A stretch of 38,322 nucleotides of DNA from F23-D06 sp045130275 (lineage in GTDB: Bacteria > Bacteroidota > Bacteroidia > Bacteroidales > WCHB1-69). The position numbers and the translations under genes were made by a program. The stretch lies in the NCBI GenBank assembly GCA_045130275.1, contig JBGUPL010000076.1, positions 1 through 38,322 of the forward strand, in the 5' to 3' direction. The notes below the pieces were generated by a model that ran no database searches, had not been told where the DNA came from, and saw nothing but the letters and a program-made list of their open reading frames with translations. Positions 18,701 to 26,175 of this stretch are shown here, in pieces. How positions within the stretch are numbered: the stretch's first letter is position 1; each line of letters begins with the position of its first letter.

Positions 18701-19857
18701 CTTTCACCACCGATTGTAGCGGTTCCGGCCCGGTCATCACCGACCCGACCGTTGTGACCAACCCGGCTACCAACGTCGCGCAGACCACGGCCACGCTCAA
18801 CGGCACCATCACCAACCCCGACAACGTGACCCTCACCGCGCAGGGCTTTGAGTGGAAGGTGAGCACCGCCGCCGACTATACGGTTGTGAACGCCACTGGC
18901 AACGCGATGACCCACAACCTCAGCAACTTGACGGAGAACACCACCTACACCTACCGTGCGTTCATCACCTTCAACGGCAGCACCGTGTATGGCAGCGACG
19001 TGACCTTCACCACGCTGCAGCAAGGCCAGGCGCAGGAGCCTTCCGCCACCACCGCCGCGGCCACCAACATCACGGAGACCGCCGCCACGCTCAACGGTTC
19101 CATCACGAATCCCGACAACGTGACCATCACGGCGAAGGGCTTCGAGTGGAAGGCCACGGCAGGCGGTGCCTACGCTCCTGTGACGGTCGCGGGCGACAAC
19201 TTCACCTACAACCTCACCGGACTGACTGCCAACACGAACTATACCTTCAAGGCGTTCATCACCTACAACGGCGCGACGGTCTATGGCGACGAGATGACGT
19301 TCACCACGTTGCCTGAGGACACTCCCGAGCCGTGTGAGACCCCGACGAACCTGCATGCCTCCGAGTTCGACGCCCACAGCATCACCATCGGTTGGAACGC
19401 GAACGGCAATGCCACGAGCTGGAACATCCGCTATCGTGTTGAGAACGGCGATTGGAACAATGCCAACGCCACCACGAACACCTACGTGATCAGTGGTTTG
19501 GCAGCCGAAACCGTTTACGAGATCGAGGTGCAGGCCAACTGCGGCAACGGCAACTTGAGCGACTGGAGCGCGCCCATCCATATCTGCACTGCCCCCGACG
19601 GCATCGAGAATTGGTTGGAGAACAGCGTGACGTTGTTCCCGAACCCGGCGAACAATGTTGTCAATGTAGAATGTACAATGTACAATGTACAGAGTGTTGA
19701 GGTTTTTGACGTGTACGGCAAATTGGTCAACACGGTGGGCGTATGCGATACGCCCGTACAGACCCGCATCAACGTCTCCTCCCTCGCCAACGGCATGTAC
19801 TTCGTGCGCGTGACGACGGAGAAGGGTGTTGTGACGAAGAGTTTCGTGAAAAAGTAG
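12703..19857 (+). CDS. Giant modular T9SS-secreted protein with GLUG-like beta-helix head, 2384 aa
   Basis: Signal peptide 1-23 (SVSA|Q). Residues 25-316 form a head unique in this window: STPEQLAGVAQLVNSG...FNGKTLNLTADI, followed by AGLFGCI, IGFIVGANY and short NCGATGTITG / NCYFAGSITG repeats. This is the pattern of GLUG-motif beta-helix proteins. Next are a CQGESITISAFGFDTYAWSNG Ig/PKD-like unit (317-381) and a region ending ENHTIVLTY (382-553). Then MAM-like (553-714), FN3, a QQI module (804-995), FN3, MAM-like (1085-1254), FN3, CUB-like (1345-1465), FN3, MAM-like WFEDFEGY (1547-1723), two FN3, a FGDGWNG module (1905-2008), two tandem NPxNV-type FN3-like cassettes (2008-2212), FN3, and the sorting domain (2300-2384). 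The middle is collinear with gene 26343. This is the only gene here with two tandem tail cassettes and with both repeat types in its sorting domain. Confidence 0.93.
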   Translation: MKKILLLMLTVVTLGFFAGSVSAQTVWDGTTDISWYDDGQTSFDISTPEQLAGVAQLVNSGTSFNGKTLNLTADIWLNSTGDSTNNWIPIGGSATASGEDQSAGNAFQGVFNAHGHSIYNLYCEKQNYFHAGLFGCIKNPCTIDSLVMVNPVLKSKGMMGAITGMTRSGGAIYIRYCLVINGRMQGTGGNNIGFIVGANYPNSSGTQIQNCGATGTITGNYPGGLGGNSQNETFTNCYFAGSITGSPSGGIAAYSGTLNNCYSYVSTSVSGGNNGNVVTQAEMQDAQMITNLGDAFKMDNGVNNGYPVMSYMSGVDPISAEICQGESITISAFGFDTYAWSNGATTESITVSPTSTTAYTVTCTSNGVSTVLTSTITVFPQAEITAMVVPSSDGQTHATLNQTTFTVGCGSSDNITLVVTPETNYRVCRVTLNGTQIYGDDFGEGPVNITVNPGGTLGEVKVFLSNEYTISITELLDTGDTLHLSSLVQPYGSNGIVTVNAGTDQTFTFNNTARYVLVDAVIDDGAQGVVNTYEFQNIHENHTIVLTYVDSCGISALPFFDDLEWTTASTVPDCYEAIQYSSYPYIQNSATNAHSGSKSFYAYMSGSSYTYYIVLPKIVDTVAYPLSDLKVSFWGRTSNASNSFTVGVMSDPTDLSTFTTVSTLPATSTSYAEYTCYIGVAGHGHEYIAIKFNCGANYTNSSIDDITVDFAPQCSPVTNLHASSVFGSNATIAWSPNSVGTASDYTIHVYDMANETESTYTTTETSYTIMGLSELTPYQVGVFVNCDNGESSDTTFLNFMTPCNNPVNYSVGNSTTTNNYLPTNIYYGNSYSQQIVTASVFEGTANDFASISVKDNTTSATVRACDIYLAHVPANMNLANDWILPSASNNITFTLVFSGNVNFGTGDWVTIDFDTLFPYNGTDNLLVVFNDHTNSYTLTHTYDVVENTNTSSMARYMYRDGTPYDAFNPGTQSYSAGVLNVVNTLRFGYCDASTCIVPNTVTASNVTQNAADITWISAGSESSWEVEYKADADADWTSAGTVTSTQISLFDLNGNTLYHLRVRAICGSDEMSVWSPVISFRTECASISQLPYSEDFEDLSSIYSTSQDNYILCWDRYASDPSHYVYVSSSSSYAHNGSRFLDFHHTTGCFNIAILPPIDASINISDLMVSFYACRSGNTGYLEVGVMSDKTDPTTFVVMDTIDLSSYNTYDYGLQQVSFENYSDNGHYIAFRVSNAVGCGYYIDEVLLEERPNCMYPTNIHATNISSDNVTLAWTETGSATAWNIIYGEVGFDPEEGGTIVSADANPFTVTDLLNATSYDFYVQADCGGLQSPWNGPLNVKTGVYNMGVTGSDTLTTCGVYIYDDGGADGNYSLNCNYTLVVYPETEGSGLAISGTVNTYSNYASYNGVVTIYGGVGTSGVVLGTYTGVHTVNLAYGGPVTINFTSGSYYNYAGFELLVQCTDCYPPTNVAVSNQTLDGATVTWSGNADSYEVVIGGAMTATYTTSDTTYTFTDLMSSSSYTVKVRGICGSQYSLYSQAASFNTSCGAITITAENPWFEDFEGYSGGGSQPFVCWDTPVTEVVDNGTSPFVYCGHSPSCHSGSNSAELKGSNNMLVLPEFSNDIQELRLSFWATTTSTSNYGTVEVGYITDIADPTSFVALGPAGVPGPRGSSGSGSGHGNYMGPFDFNGVTATSARMAIKFTGYSGLSWNLDDFTVSLAPNCPSPVKTSVQASNVDGHNATITFTDDDPDHNSWTVYYKPSADSVWETEVTNTTTATLTNLNPQTTYDVYVVTNCTTPEEEEDATLTIHFTTTVACPAPQNLTVSNIDMTTATVTWFSNADSFTIEYGETGFAVGTGTTATITTTSYDLTGLTSGTTYTVYVTADCGADGNSTSASVDFSTTICAAADQCAFTFTLEDSFGDGWNGGTLSVKQNNITVATLGLSSGSSATAVVNLCDNVSTSLVWTSGSYAYEAGFSITGPDGTVLFSHDSMSTYTTYTFTTDCSGSGPVITDPTVVTNPATNVAQTTATLNGTITNPDNVTLTAQGFEWKVSTAADYTVVNATGNAMTHNLSNLTENTTYTYRAFITFNGSTVYGSDVTFTTLQQGQAQEPSATTAAATNITETAATLNGSITNPDNVTITAKGFEWKATAGGAYAPVTVAGDNFTYNLTGLTANTNYTFKAFITYNGATVYGDEMTFTTLPEDTPEPCETPTNLHASEFDAHSITIGWNANGNATSWNIRYRVENGDWNNANATTNTYVISGLAAETVYEIEVQANCGNGNLSDWSAPIHICTAPDGIENWLENSVTLFPNPANNVVNVECTMYNVQSVEVFDVYGKLVNTVGVCDTPVQTRINVSSLANGMYFVRVTTEKGVVTKSFVKK
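19042..19335 (+). repeat. Shared FN3-like tail cassette, second of two in gene 12703
   Basis: Encodes ATTAAATNITETAATLNGSI...TLPEDTPEPC. A first, more diverged copy lies directly before it at about 18730-19030. The distal part (GAGATGAC-TTCACC onward) is nearly identical to gene 7174. Confidence 0.75.
19662..19689. repeat. Coding heptamer array (CAATGTA-type) x4 in gene 12703
   Basis: CAATGTA, GAATGTA, CAATGTA, CAATGTA in tandem, translated within VNVECTMYNVQ at the start of the sorting domain. Confidence 0.85.
19737..19755. repeat. In-frame palindrome GGGCGTAT-GCG-ATACGCCC, copy 3
   Basis: Identical to the copies at 61-79 and 12330-12348. It lies about 50 bases after the heptamer array, so this sorting domain holds both repeat types. 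Confidence 0.85.
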
Positions 19858-19866
19858 GTTGTCAAT

Positions 19867-19898
19867 AGGTTAGGAGGTTAGAGGGTTAGAAGGTTAAC
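19867..19898 (+). repeat. Octamer array after gene 12703
   Basis: AGGTTAGG, AGGTTAGA, GGGTTAGA, AGGTTAAC, then CCAATAACTGAG. Confidence 0.85.
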
Positions 19899-19932
19899 CC
19901 AATAACTGAGTGACCGAGAAACCGAAAAAACT

Positions 19933-19970
19933 AACGGACACTGGCAATTTCGCCGGTGTCCGTTTTTTTT
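19933..19970 (+). terminator. Intrinsic terminator of gene 12703
   Basis: Left arm 19933-19945 (AACGGACACTGGC), loop AATTTC, right arm 19952-19964 (GCCGGTGTCCGTT), then eight T's. Compared with the other copies, both arms have changed together at one G-C to A-T position, so the stem is kept. Confidence 0.9.
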
Positions 19971-20031
19971 AAATTAAGAATTATGAGAATGTCTAAGTTC
20001 TAAGTCATGGTCATTCTTACGATAAAAAACG

Positions 20032-20039
20032 TATCTTTG
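20032..20039 (+). promoter_or_regulatory. Bacteroidetes -7 element (TATCTTTG) for gene 20083
   Basis: Exact TAnnTTTG match, 43 bases before the ATG. No convincing -33 element. Confidence 0.6.
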
Positions 20040-20082
20040 CACTTTCAAAATAATACAAAATTATCACATAATCATTTGTAAA

Positions 20083-23000
20083 ATGAACAAATCACTACTA
20101 ATCTTAACGATGACTTTGTGCCTTGTCGCTTTGAATTTCACGCCGCTGTTCTCCCAGAACACGGGCTGCGACAACCTTTCCGTTCCATACACGCAGAATT
20201 TCGAGGGTGTGACGGATTACACCCTGCCCGACTGCTGGGGACAAATCAATCCTTTTGAAGATGGCGGCTATCCCGTGGCAGCGCCAGCCAATCCGCATGG
20301 CGGCAGCAACTCGTTGATGTTCAGAACATACGGTGTGGCGCAATTCGCATTGATGCCCTTGTTCACGAACAGTCTCAACACCCTTCAGCTCACATTTTGG
20401 ACAAGAAGGCACACCTCCATTTCGGGTACATTCAGCGTCGGCTACATCACGGACCCTACCAATGAAGGGTCTTTTGTCTCCCTTTGGAGTTCCACGGGCT
20501 CGCAGATGGGAAACAACAGCTACCAGCTGGTCACCGTCAGTTTTGAGAATGTCAACGTAGATCCAACATTGGACTACTACATTGCTTTCCGATATACGTC
20601 TGCAAGCGCTTACGCTTTTTGGTATGTCGATGACATCACGGTGGAAGCGCTTCCTTCATGCACTGCCCCTTATGGACTGACATCCAGTGATATAACCAGT
20701 TCTTCTGCGATGCTCTCTTGGAGCAGCAACGCAAACAGTTATATGATCCGCTACAAAGAGTCTGCTGACACGGTATGGAATGAGACTCCGTTCTTGAGCT
20801 TGGATTCCACTGGATACTTGCTTGAGGGGCTGAATTCGGCCACTACCTACCAATGGATGGTGGTCGCCGACTGCGGGGATACGGTTCTCCCGAGTGCTAC
20901 CACCGCCTCCTTCACTACAGAATGCGGTATCTTTCCAGCACCCTTTTCGGAGGACTTCAACGCAGCCAGTAGTCTGCCAATATGTTGGAGTCTGAGAAAC
21001 GGCAAGGCTAGCGACGCCTTTGCAGGGACGCCTCCCGCCATCCAGAACGGCGGATGGAATTTTTATACAGGGCAGGTCTTCGGAATCTACCATCCGCGCC
21101 TCAACGTTTGGGGGTCTTCTGTCAACAGGTGGATTGTCACCCCGCCCATTGATCTGACCACCTTAACCGCCCCCGGCCTGACGTTCGACTTGGCCGTGAC
21201 CGGAGCTTCCACCACCAATGCCATTACGCCCGGCAACCAACCCAATATTCGGTTCATGGTGCTGGTTTCCACGGACTTAGGAGCCTCGTGGAGCGCCTCT
21301 AACGCCACCATTTGGAGCAACGATGGCAATGGAGATTTCGTTTATGACTCGATTTCCGCCACTGGACAGGCCGTCACAATTCAACTGGACCAATACGCGA
21401 ACGACACCGTGATGATTGCCTTTTACGGGGAATCGACTTTGGGCGGTGGAGACAACGACATCCACATCGACAATGTGATTGTGGAGGAATTCTCCACCTG
21501 TTCTAAGCCTATCCAATTGACAAATGTCGGCATGACAAGCACTTCCGTTACATTGGACTGGACGGAGACTGGAGATGCCACCGAATGGAACATCCACTAC
21601 GGTCTTTCCGGGTTTGATCCTGACGGGGTCGGTGCCACGCCGCTCGTCGCCCATGAACATCCATTCACAGTGACGGGCCTGCCAACTGGAGAATCTTACG
21701 ACTTTTATGTTCAGGCGGATTGCGGTGAGACGTTGAGCACCTGGCTCGGTCCTGTCACCGTGCAGCCTGGATACTGGAACATGCATGTTTCTGGCACTGA
21801 CACCGTGACCTTGTGTGCGGGCATGATTTACGACAATGGCGGTCCTGACAATAACTACAGCACCGCTTGCAACAACACGCTCATCCTCTATCCCGAAACG
21901 AACGGCGCTTCCGTCTCGTTGCAAGGTGTGGTAAACACCGAACCAATCTACGATTCCCTGTGCATCTATGACGGCGCAGGCCTTGACGGCACGTTGTTAG
22001 GCGTCTATAGCGGCCTCAATCTGACGGTGCCGACACTTGTCTCCTCGACCGGCCCCTTGACCCTCCATTTCAAGTCGGACTATGTGACTCAATATGCCGG
22101 TTTCGCTCTCGAAGTGAACTGTGTCACCTGCTTCCCGCCTTCCGGGTTGGCTGTTTCCGATATAACGGAGAATTCCGCCAAGATCTCATGGAACGGCAAC
22201 GGTAACACCCAGGAATGGCTTGTGGAATACACGACTGCCGGCGACACCATTTGGACACAGGAGACCGTCACAGACACCTTCCTCCTGCTTTCCTATCTTG
22301 AGGAGGCCACTTTCTATGAGGTGCGCGTGAGCACCGACTGCAACGACGAGTACTCCATGCCCGCCGCCCTGACTTTCGCCACTGGACAAATCCCTGCACA
22401 GTTGCCTTACAGTACGAACTTCAGTGTGAGTGACGATCGTATTTGGCTCTTGAACAACGGTCCGTGCTCCAACCGCTGGACCATTGGCACTGCTGGCAGT
22501 GATAACGCCCTTTTCGTCACCGCCGACAACAGCACGCCGGGATACGCCACCAATGGAGCGGTCTCCAACATCACTGCCGAGAAAGTGTTCCTGGTGGGCA
22601 CCGCCGAAGAGATTGCCATTAGCTTCGATGTGAACGTGGGCGGCGAAACAAACTACGACTACCTGAAAGCCTTCTTCGCGCCGACGGACTTCGACTATCC
22701 CGCAGGTGACAACTTCCCGGAATACGCCTTTACGAGCTACGACTCCTTCGCCGTCAATTTCTCGTCATACACATCCCAATCCACGATGCCCTACATCCTC
22801 CAGCAGACCGGCAGTACGGCGCACGTAGAGGTGACCATGCCCAACCCGAACGCGACATCTACTGACTCCTCCACGGCCAAGTTGGTTTTTGTATGGCGCA
22901 ACGACAACAGCCAGGGATCTCAACCTGCTGCCGTCATCTACAACGTCGATGTGGATGTAGTGTCTTGTCCGCAGCCTGAGAACCTCGCTGTGACAAATGT

Positions 23001-24561
23001 CACTGCTCATGAGGTCACCTTGTCTTGGTCATCGCCTGCTTCCTTCTGGAATATCGAATACCGTGAGGCGGGTGCTACGGATTGGCAGACCGCCACGGCC
23101 TCCGACACATTTCATCTCCTCACTGGCCTGACTCCCGGCACCTCTTACGAAGTGCGGGTGCAGTCCGAATGCAGCAGCAGCGTTTCGCTTTGGACCATCG
23201 GCACTTTCGCCACTGACTGCGAAACAGTCACAAACCTGCCTTACACGCAGGGGTTCGAGACGATGAACCAGATGCCGGATTGCTGGCGGCAGGAGTACGT
23301 CTCCGGCAATGAAAGCTGGACTACCCACGCAGGCTCGGGAACGAGCAGCAGCAGCGCCCACGGAGGTCTCCTCAACGCCTTCCTTTCCCATAACGGCTAT
23401 GACGACAACGTCACCCGGTTGATCTCTCCGGTTTTCGACCTTACTGGTCTGACGAACCCATACCTCTCTTTTTGGTTGTTGCAGCCGGCCTGGAACAACG
23501 ACCAAGACGAGCTGACCGTCTATTACCGCACATCTTCCGATGCTGACTGGCAGATGCTCATCCAGCATACCGCCAGTGTGGAAGAATGGACGTTGGACTC
23601 TCTCGCCCTTCCAAATCCCACGTCCACCTACCAGATTGCCTTTGAAGGTCTTGCACATTATGGTTACGGTATTGCGATAGATGACATCACCATCGCTAAC
23701 GCGATAATTCCGGTGATCAACCCGACCGTCGCCACTAACGCCGCCGACCCGGTTGCGCAGACCACGGCCACGCTGCACGCCACCATCACGAACCCCGACA
23801 ATGTGAACATCAGCGCGAAGGGCTTCGAGTGGAAGGCCACCACGGGCGGCACCTACACGCAGGTTGCCGGCACCGGCACGGGCAACACCTTCACGGCTGA
23901 CCTGACCAACTTGGCTCCCAACACCAGCTACACCTTCAAGGCCTTCATCACCTTCAACGGTACGACGGTTTATGGCAGCGAGATGACCTTCACGACACTT
24001 GAACAGGGTGACGAACCGTGCGCTGCCCCGACCGATTTGCGTGAAATAAACATTATTGTTGACAAAGCTATGGGTTATCTTTTCGTGGAATGGACAGACC
24101 ATGCTGGCGCTTCTCAGTGGAACTTGCAATACAGGGTTCAGGGAACAGAATCATGGACGACGGTTGTCGTGAATGACCATCCGTATTATACTGAATTAAC
24201 GGATGTGGAGGCCTATTCGACGTATGAACTTCGTGTTCAAGCGGTCTGCGACAACGGCACGGTCAGCGATTGGTCAAACACGCTGATTTCCGTGGCACAG
24301 GGTGCTGGCATCGAAGAGTGGCTGAACAACAGCGTGATGTTGTTCCCGAATCCGGCCTGCGAATACATTGACATCCGCGTGGACGGCGACCTGAACGTCA
24401 CGATGATGGAGGTGTATGATGTTTATGGTAAACTGATTAACACCGTTATCGTGGTCGAAAATCCGACCCGCATCAACGTTTCCTGCCTCGCCGACGGCAT
24501 GTACTTCGTGCGGGTGACGACAGAGCAGGGGACCGTGACGAAAACGTTTGTGAGGAAGTGA
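20083..24561 (+). CDS. Modular T9SS-secreted adhesin-like protein, collinear paralogue of gene 7174, 1492 aa
   Basis: Signal peptide 1-25 (LFSQ). MAM-like (26-193, VPYTQNFEG...WYVDDITVE), FN3, a cleaved-adhesin-like module with RWIVTPPIDLT and IDNVIVEE (282-473), FN3, CUB-like (564-683, IYDNGGPDNNYS), FN3, an STNFSVSDDRIWLLNNG module (770-962), FN3, an adhesin-like module TRLISPVFDLTG (1047-1208), the NPTVATNAADP cassette (1209-1313), a diverged FN3 (1314-1408), and the sorting domain (1409-1492). The order matches gene 7174 from its residue 291 onward, so the two are duplicates and this one lacks the cleaved-adhesin plus Ig-like head. Its last residues are TFVRK rather than SFVKK, it has neither palindrome nor heptamers in the sorting domain, and its 3' flank lacks the octamer/terminator element seen elsewhere. 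Binding role inferred. Confidence 0.93.
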   Translation: MNKSLLILTMTLCLVALNFTPLFSQNTGCDNLSVPYTQNFEGVTDYTLPDCWGQINPFEDGGYPVAAPANPHGGSNSLMFRTYGVAQFALMPLFTNSLNTLQLTFWTRRHTSISGTFSVGYITDPTNEGSFVSLWSSTGSQMGNNSYQLVTVSFENVNVDPTLDYYIAFRYTSASAYAFWYVDDITVEALPSCTAPYGLTSSDITSSSAMLSWSSNANSYMIRYKESADTVWNETPFLSLDSTGYLLEGLNSATTYQWMVVADCGDTVLPSATTASFTTECGIFPAPFSEDFNAASSLPICWSLRNGKASDAFAGTPPAIQNGGWNFYTGQVFGIYHPRLNVWGSSVNRWIVTPPIDLTTLTAPGLTFDLAVTGASTTNAITPGNQPNIRFMVLVSTDLGASWSASNATIWSNDGNGDFVYDSISATGQAVTIQLDQYANDTVMIAFYGESTLGGGDNDIHIDNVIVEEFSTCSKPIQLTNVGMTSTSVTLDWTETGDATEWNIHYGLSGFDPDGVGATPLVAHEHPFTVTGLPTGESYDFYVQADCGETLSTWLGPVTVQPGYWNMHVSGTDTVTLCAGMIYDNGGPDNNYSTACNNTLILYPETNGASVSLQGVVNTEPIYDSLCIYDGAGLDGTLLGVYSGLNLTVPTLVSSTGPLTLHFKSDYVTQYAGFALEVNCVTCFPPSGLAVSDITENSAKISWNGNGNTQEWLVEYTTAGDTIWTQETVTDTFLLLSYLEEATFYEVRVSTDCNDEYSMPAALTFATGQIPAQLPYSTNFSVSDDRIWLLNNGPCSNRWTIGTAGSDNALFVTADNSTPGYATNGAVSNITAEKVFLVGTAEEIAISFDVNVGGETNYDYLKAFFAPTDFDYPAGDNFPEYAFTSYDSFAVNFSSYTSQSTMPYILQQTGSTAHVEVTMPNPNATSTDSSTAKLVFVWRNDNSQGSQPAAVIYNVDVDVVSCPQPENLAVTNVTAHEVTLSWSSPASFWNIEYREAGATDWQTATASDTFHLLTGLTPGTSYEVRVQSECSSSVSLWTIGTFATDCETVTNLPYTQGFETMNQMPDCWRQEYVSGNESWTTHAGSGTSSSSAHGGLLNAFLSHNGYDDNVTRLISPVFDLTGLTNPYLSFWLLQPAWNNDQDELTVYYRTSSDADWQMLIQHTASVEEWTLDSLALPNPTSTYQIAFEGLAHYGYGIAIDDITIANAIIPVINPTVATNAADPVAQTTATLHATITNPDNVNISAKGFEWKATTGGTYTQVAGTGTGNTFTADLTNLAPNTSYTFKAFITFNGTTVYGSEMTFTTLEQGDEPCAAPTDLREINIIVDKAMGYLFVEWTDHAGASQWNLQYRVQGTESWTTVVVNDHPYYTELTDVEAYSTYELRVQAVCDNGTVSDWSNTLISVAQGAGIEEWLNNSVMLFPNPACEYIDIRVDGDLNVTMMEVYDVYGKLINTVIVVENPTRINVSCLADGMYFVRVTTEQGTVTKTFVRK
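23716..24021 (+). repeat. Shared FN3-like tail cassette in gene 20083
   Basis: Contains a 49-base run (23758-23806) identical to 38038-38086 in the gene at 33160, and further long identities on either side, though the modules before it differ. Confidence 0.85.
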
Positions 24562-24590
24562 GACTTGAGACTTAAGACTTGAGACTTAAG
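24561..24590. repeat. Heptamer array (AGACTTR) x4 after gene 20083
   Basis: Units AGACTTG and AGACTTA alternate four times, starting at the last base of the stop codon. A related inverted set (TTTCAAG, TTTCAGG, TTTCAGG) lies at 24619-24639 on the other side of the hairpin. Confidence 0.75.
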
Positions 24591-24618
24591 GGGGATCCGA
24601 GAGGGTTCCCCTTATTTG
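24588..24618 (+). terminator. Hairpin after gene 20083, probable terminator
   Basis: Left arm 24588-24598 (AAGGGGGATCC), loop GAGA, right arm 24603-24613 (GGGTTCCCCTT) with two G-U pairs, followed by ATTTG. The T tract is weaker than in the other terminators and the stem is unrelated to them. Confidence 0.65.
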
Positions 24619-24644
24619 TTTCAAGTTTCAGGTTTCAGGTTTCC

Positions 24645-24823
24645 CTAATTTCCGCAAATACCCCCTTCAGCCTCCGGCGGGTGCCTCAAGGCCGCGCAGA
24701 TGTGCTCTCGGTTGACGAAAAATGCGGTGGCGCGGCCTCCGGAAGCACGTTTTGCTGACGAGAGCGCATAAGTACCCCCACCCAAGCGAATGGGGAGAGG
24801 AGGAAAACCGTAAGAGAGCAGAC
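24645..24823. repeat. GC-rich palindromic block between gene 20083 and the transposase gene
   Basis: An imperfect dyad pairs about 24701-24725 (TGTGCTCTCG...ATGC) with 24745-24768 (GCACG...CGAGAGCGCA). The motif CCTCCGG recurs at 24671 and 24737, and GGCCGCGC / GCGCGGCC occur in opposite orientation. CCCCA and TGGGG near 24776-24796 could pair. Base composition differs from the AT-rich gaps elsewhere. It may be part of the insertion sequence's 3' end or a separate REP/MITE-like element; no gene seen. Confidence 0.45.
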
Positions 24824-26113
24824 TCACAAGCGGAGCCGGTCGTAAGGGCGGCTGGTGAACAGCTGCAGGTGCCACTGGCGGCTGCGGAAGACCCAGCGGA
24901 ACGGCACCTGAACGAAGCGGAAGACGAACTTTTTCATGCGCGAGGTCGCCTCCAGACCAAAAGCCTTATTGGCGGCGATTTTCCCCACGAGCCAGACGTA
25001 GAAGTTGCGGATCAAGGCCGTAAGTATCATGAACACAGTGTTTTCTTTCATGAACGAGAAGGGCAGGTGTTTCCAGCCGAAGTCGTTGTTCTGCATGTCG
25101 AAAGTGCGCTCCGACGTGCCGCGCTGGTTATAGAACTCCACCACCTCGCGCTCGCTGCTCCCCCAGTCATTGGTCAGGATGCAGCGATAGACGTAGCTGT
25201 CGAACAGGGTGGACTGATTGTCTTCGACGAGCGTCCGCTGCACGACGAGCCGATAGCCGCGCTTGGCGAAGAAGGCCGTGAAAGACAGGCGCGCCAGCCA
25301 GCACTCCTTGTGGTTGATTTCGGTCTTCTGCCATTCCTCCTCTTTGATTTCGGCGATACGCTTTTCCAAGGATTGGCAGTTCATAGCTCTGATATAGAAC
25401 GTGTTGCAGTTACAGCAAGTCACCTCCACCACTTCCTGGCTGTAGGAGCCGCAGTCCATTCGCGACTTGTCCACCTTGATGCCGTTGGCTTTCAGCTGTG
25501 CAAAAGCCCGCTCCAGGGTCTCGGCCTGCTCGAATTTCACATTGGCGTTGCCGTCGCGGTTCTCGATGTAGAATGGGTGCAGGTTGATCTGCGCGATGCC
25601 GGGGAAGTAGCCGTTGGCCTTCTTGTAGGAGTAGGTCGCGTCATATTTCTCGGTCGGGATGAACTGGTTGTCGTAATCGAAGATCACCGGTGCATCCTTC
25701 TCCACCATTCCGAGCCCCAGCAGGCTCTTGAGCAGCAGGTCGTTTAGACGGTCGTTGATGTTGAACTGGTAGGTCTTCCCGCTTTCCACCGCCTGGAACT
25801 CGGTGTTTGCCACCGCAAGGCCGCGCAGGTCGCGCCCTATGGTGTCCGCGCTGCAGAAGCGGTAGTCGGGGTTTGCCTTGAAAGCCTCCTGCCGGAAGAA
25901 GTTCACGTCCTCCAGTACTTCGCCGCCGCTAACGAAGACGGACGTGAGATTCTCGACCACGTTGGAATAGGAGAACTTTGTATTTATCCCTTTGACTCCC
26001 AGTATCTTGTCAACCAATGCGGCAAGTCCGGATGAACGAAATTGGTCAATGATGAAATAAATTCCACCGAAACTGTTGATTCTATCGTTTTTAATTTGTA
26101 TTTTTGCTGCCAT
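24824..26113 (-). CDS. IS1380-family DDE transposase, 429 aa
   Basis: Catalyses cut-and-paste movement of its own element. The protein MAAKIQIKNDRINSFGG...RQWHLQLFTSRPYDRLRL has the length and layout of IS1380-family transposases (PF13701-type). Likely catalytic residues are D in VIFDYDNQF, D in SRMDCGSYSQE and E in YNQRGTSERTFDMQ, the YREK-like region. A longer in-frame start exists at 26179, but the best promoter (TATCTTTG on the minus strand, 26149-26156) lies inside that extension, so ATG at 26113 with GGTGAG just upstream is preferred. No frameshift or stop is seen, so it may be active. It converges on gene 20083 and diverges from gene 26343. It is the only minus-strand gene in the window. 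Confidence 0.92.
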   Translation of the reverse strand: MAAKIQIKNDRINSFGGIYFIIDQFRSSGLAALVDKILGVKGINTKFSYSNVVENLTSVFVSGGEVLEDVNFFRQEAFKANPDYRFCSADTIGRDLRGLAVANTEFQAVESGKTYQFNINDRLNDLLLKSLLGLGMVEKDAPVIFDYDNQFIPTEKYDATYSYKKANGYFPGIAQINLHPFYIENRDGNANVKFEQAETLERAFAQLKANGIKVDKSRMDCGSYSQEVVEVTCCNCNTFYIRAMNCQSLEKRIAEIKEEEWQKTEINHKECWLARLSFTAFFAKRGYRLVVQRTLVEDNQSTLFDSYVYRCILTNDWGSSEREVVEFYNQRGTSERTFDMQNNDFGWKHLPFSFMKENTVFMILTALIRNFYVWLVGKIAANKAFGLEATSRMKKFVFRFVQVPFRWVFRSRQWHLQLFTSRPYDRLRL

Positions 26114-26148
26114 ATTTCTCACCAATTGTTTGTTGAAGTAAGCAATCG

Positions 26149-26156
26149 CAAAGATA
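26149..26156 (-). promoter_or_regulatory. Transposase promoter -7 element (TATCTTTG, minus strand)
   Basis: Exact TAnnTTTG. On the minus strand a TTG at 26179-26177 lies 20 bases upstream, at about the -33 position. That TTG is inside the proximal arm of the inverted repeat 26176-26213. Confidence 0.7.
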
Positions 26157-26175
26157 GGTGAAAAATACGAGAATA

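Noticed and set aside
24722..25747. Plus-strand open frame of 341 codons across the transposase
   Set aside because: Antisense shadow of a well-supported IS1380-type transposase with its catalytic residues.
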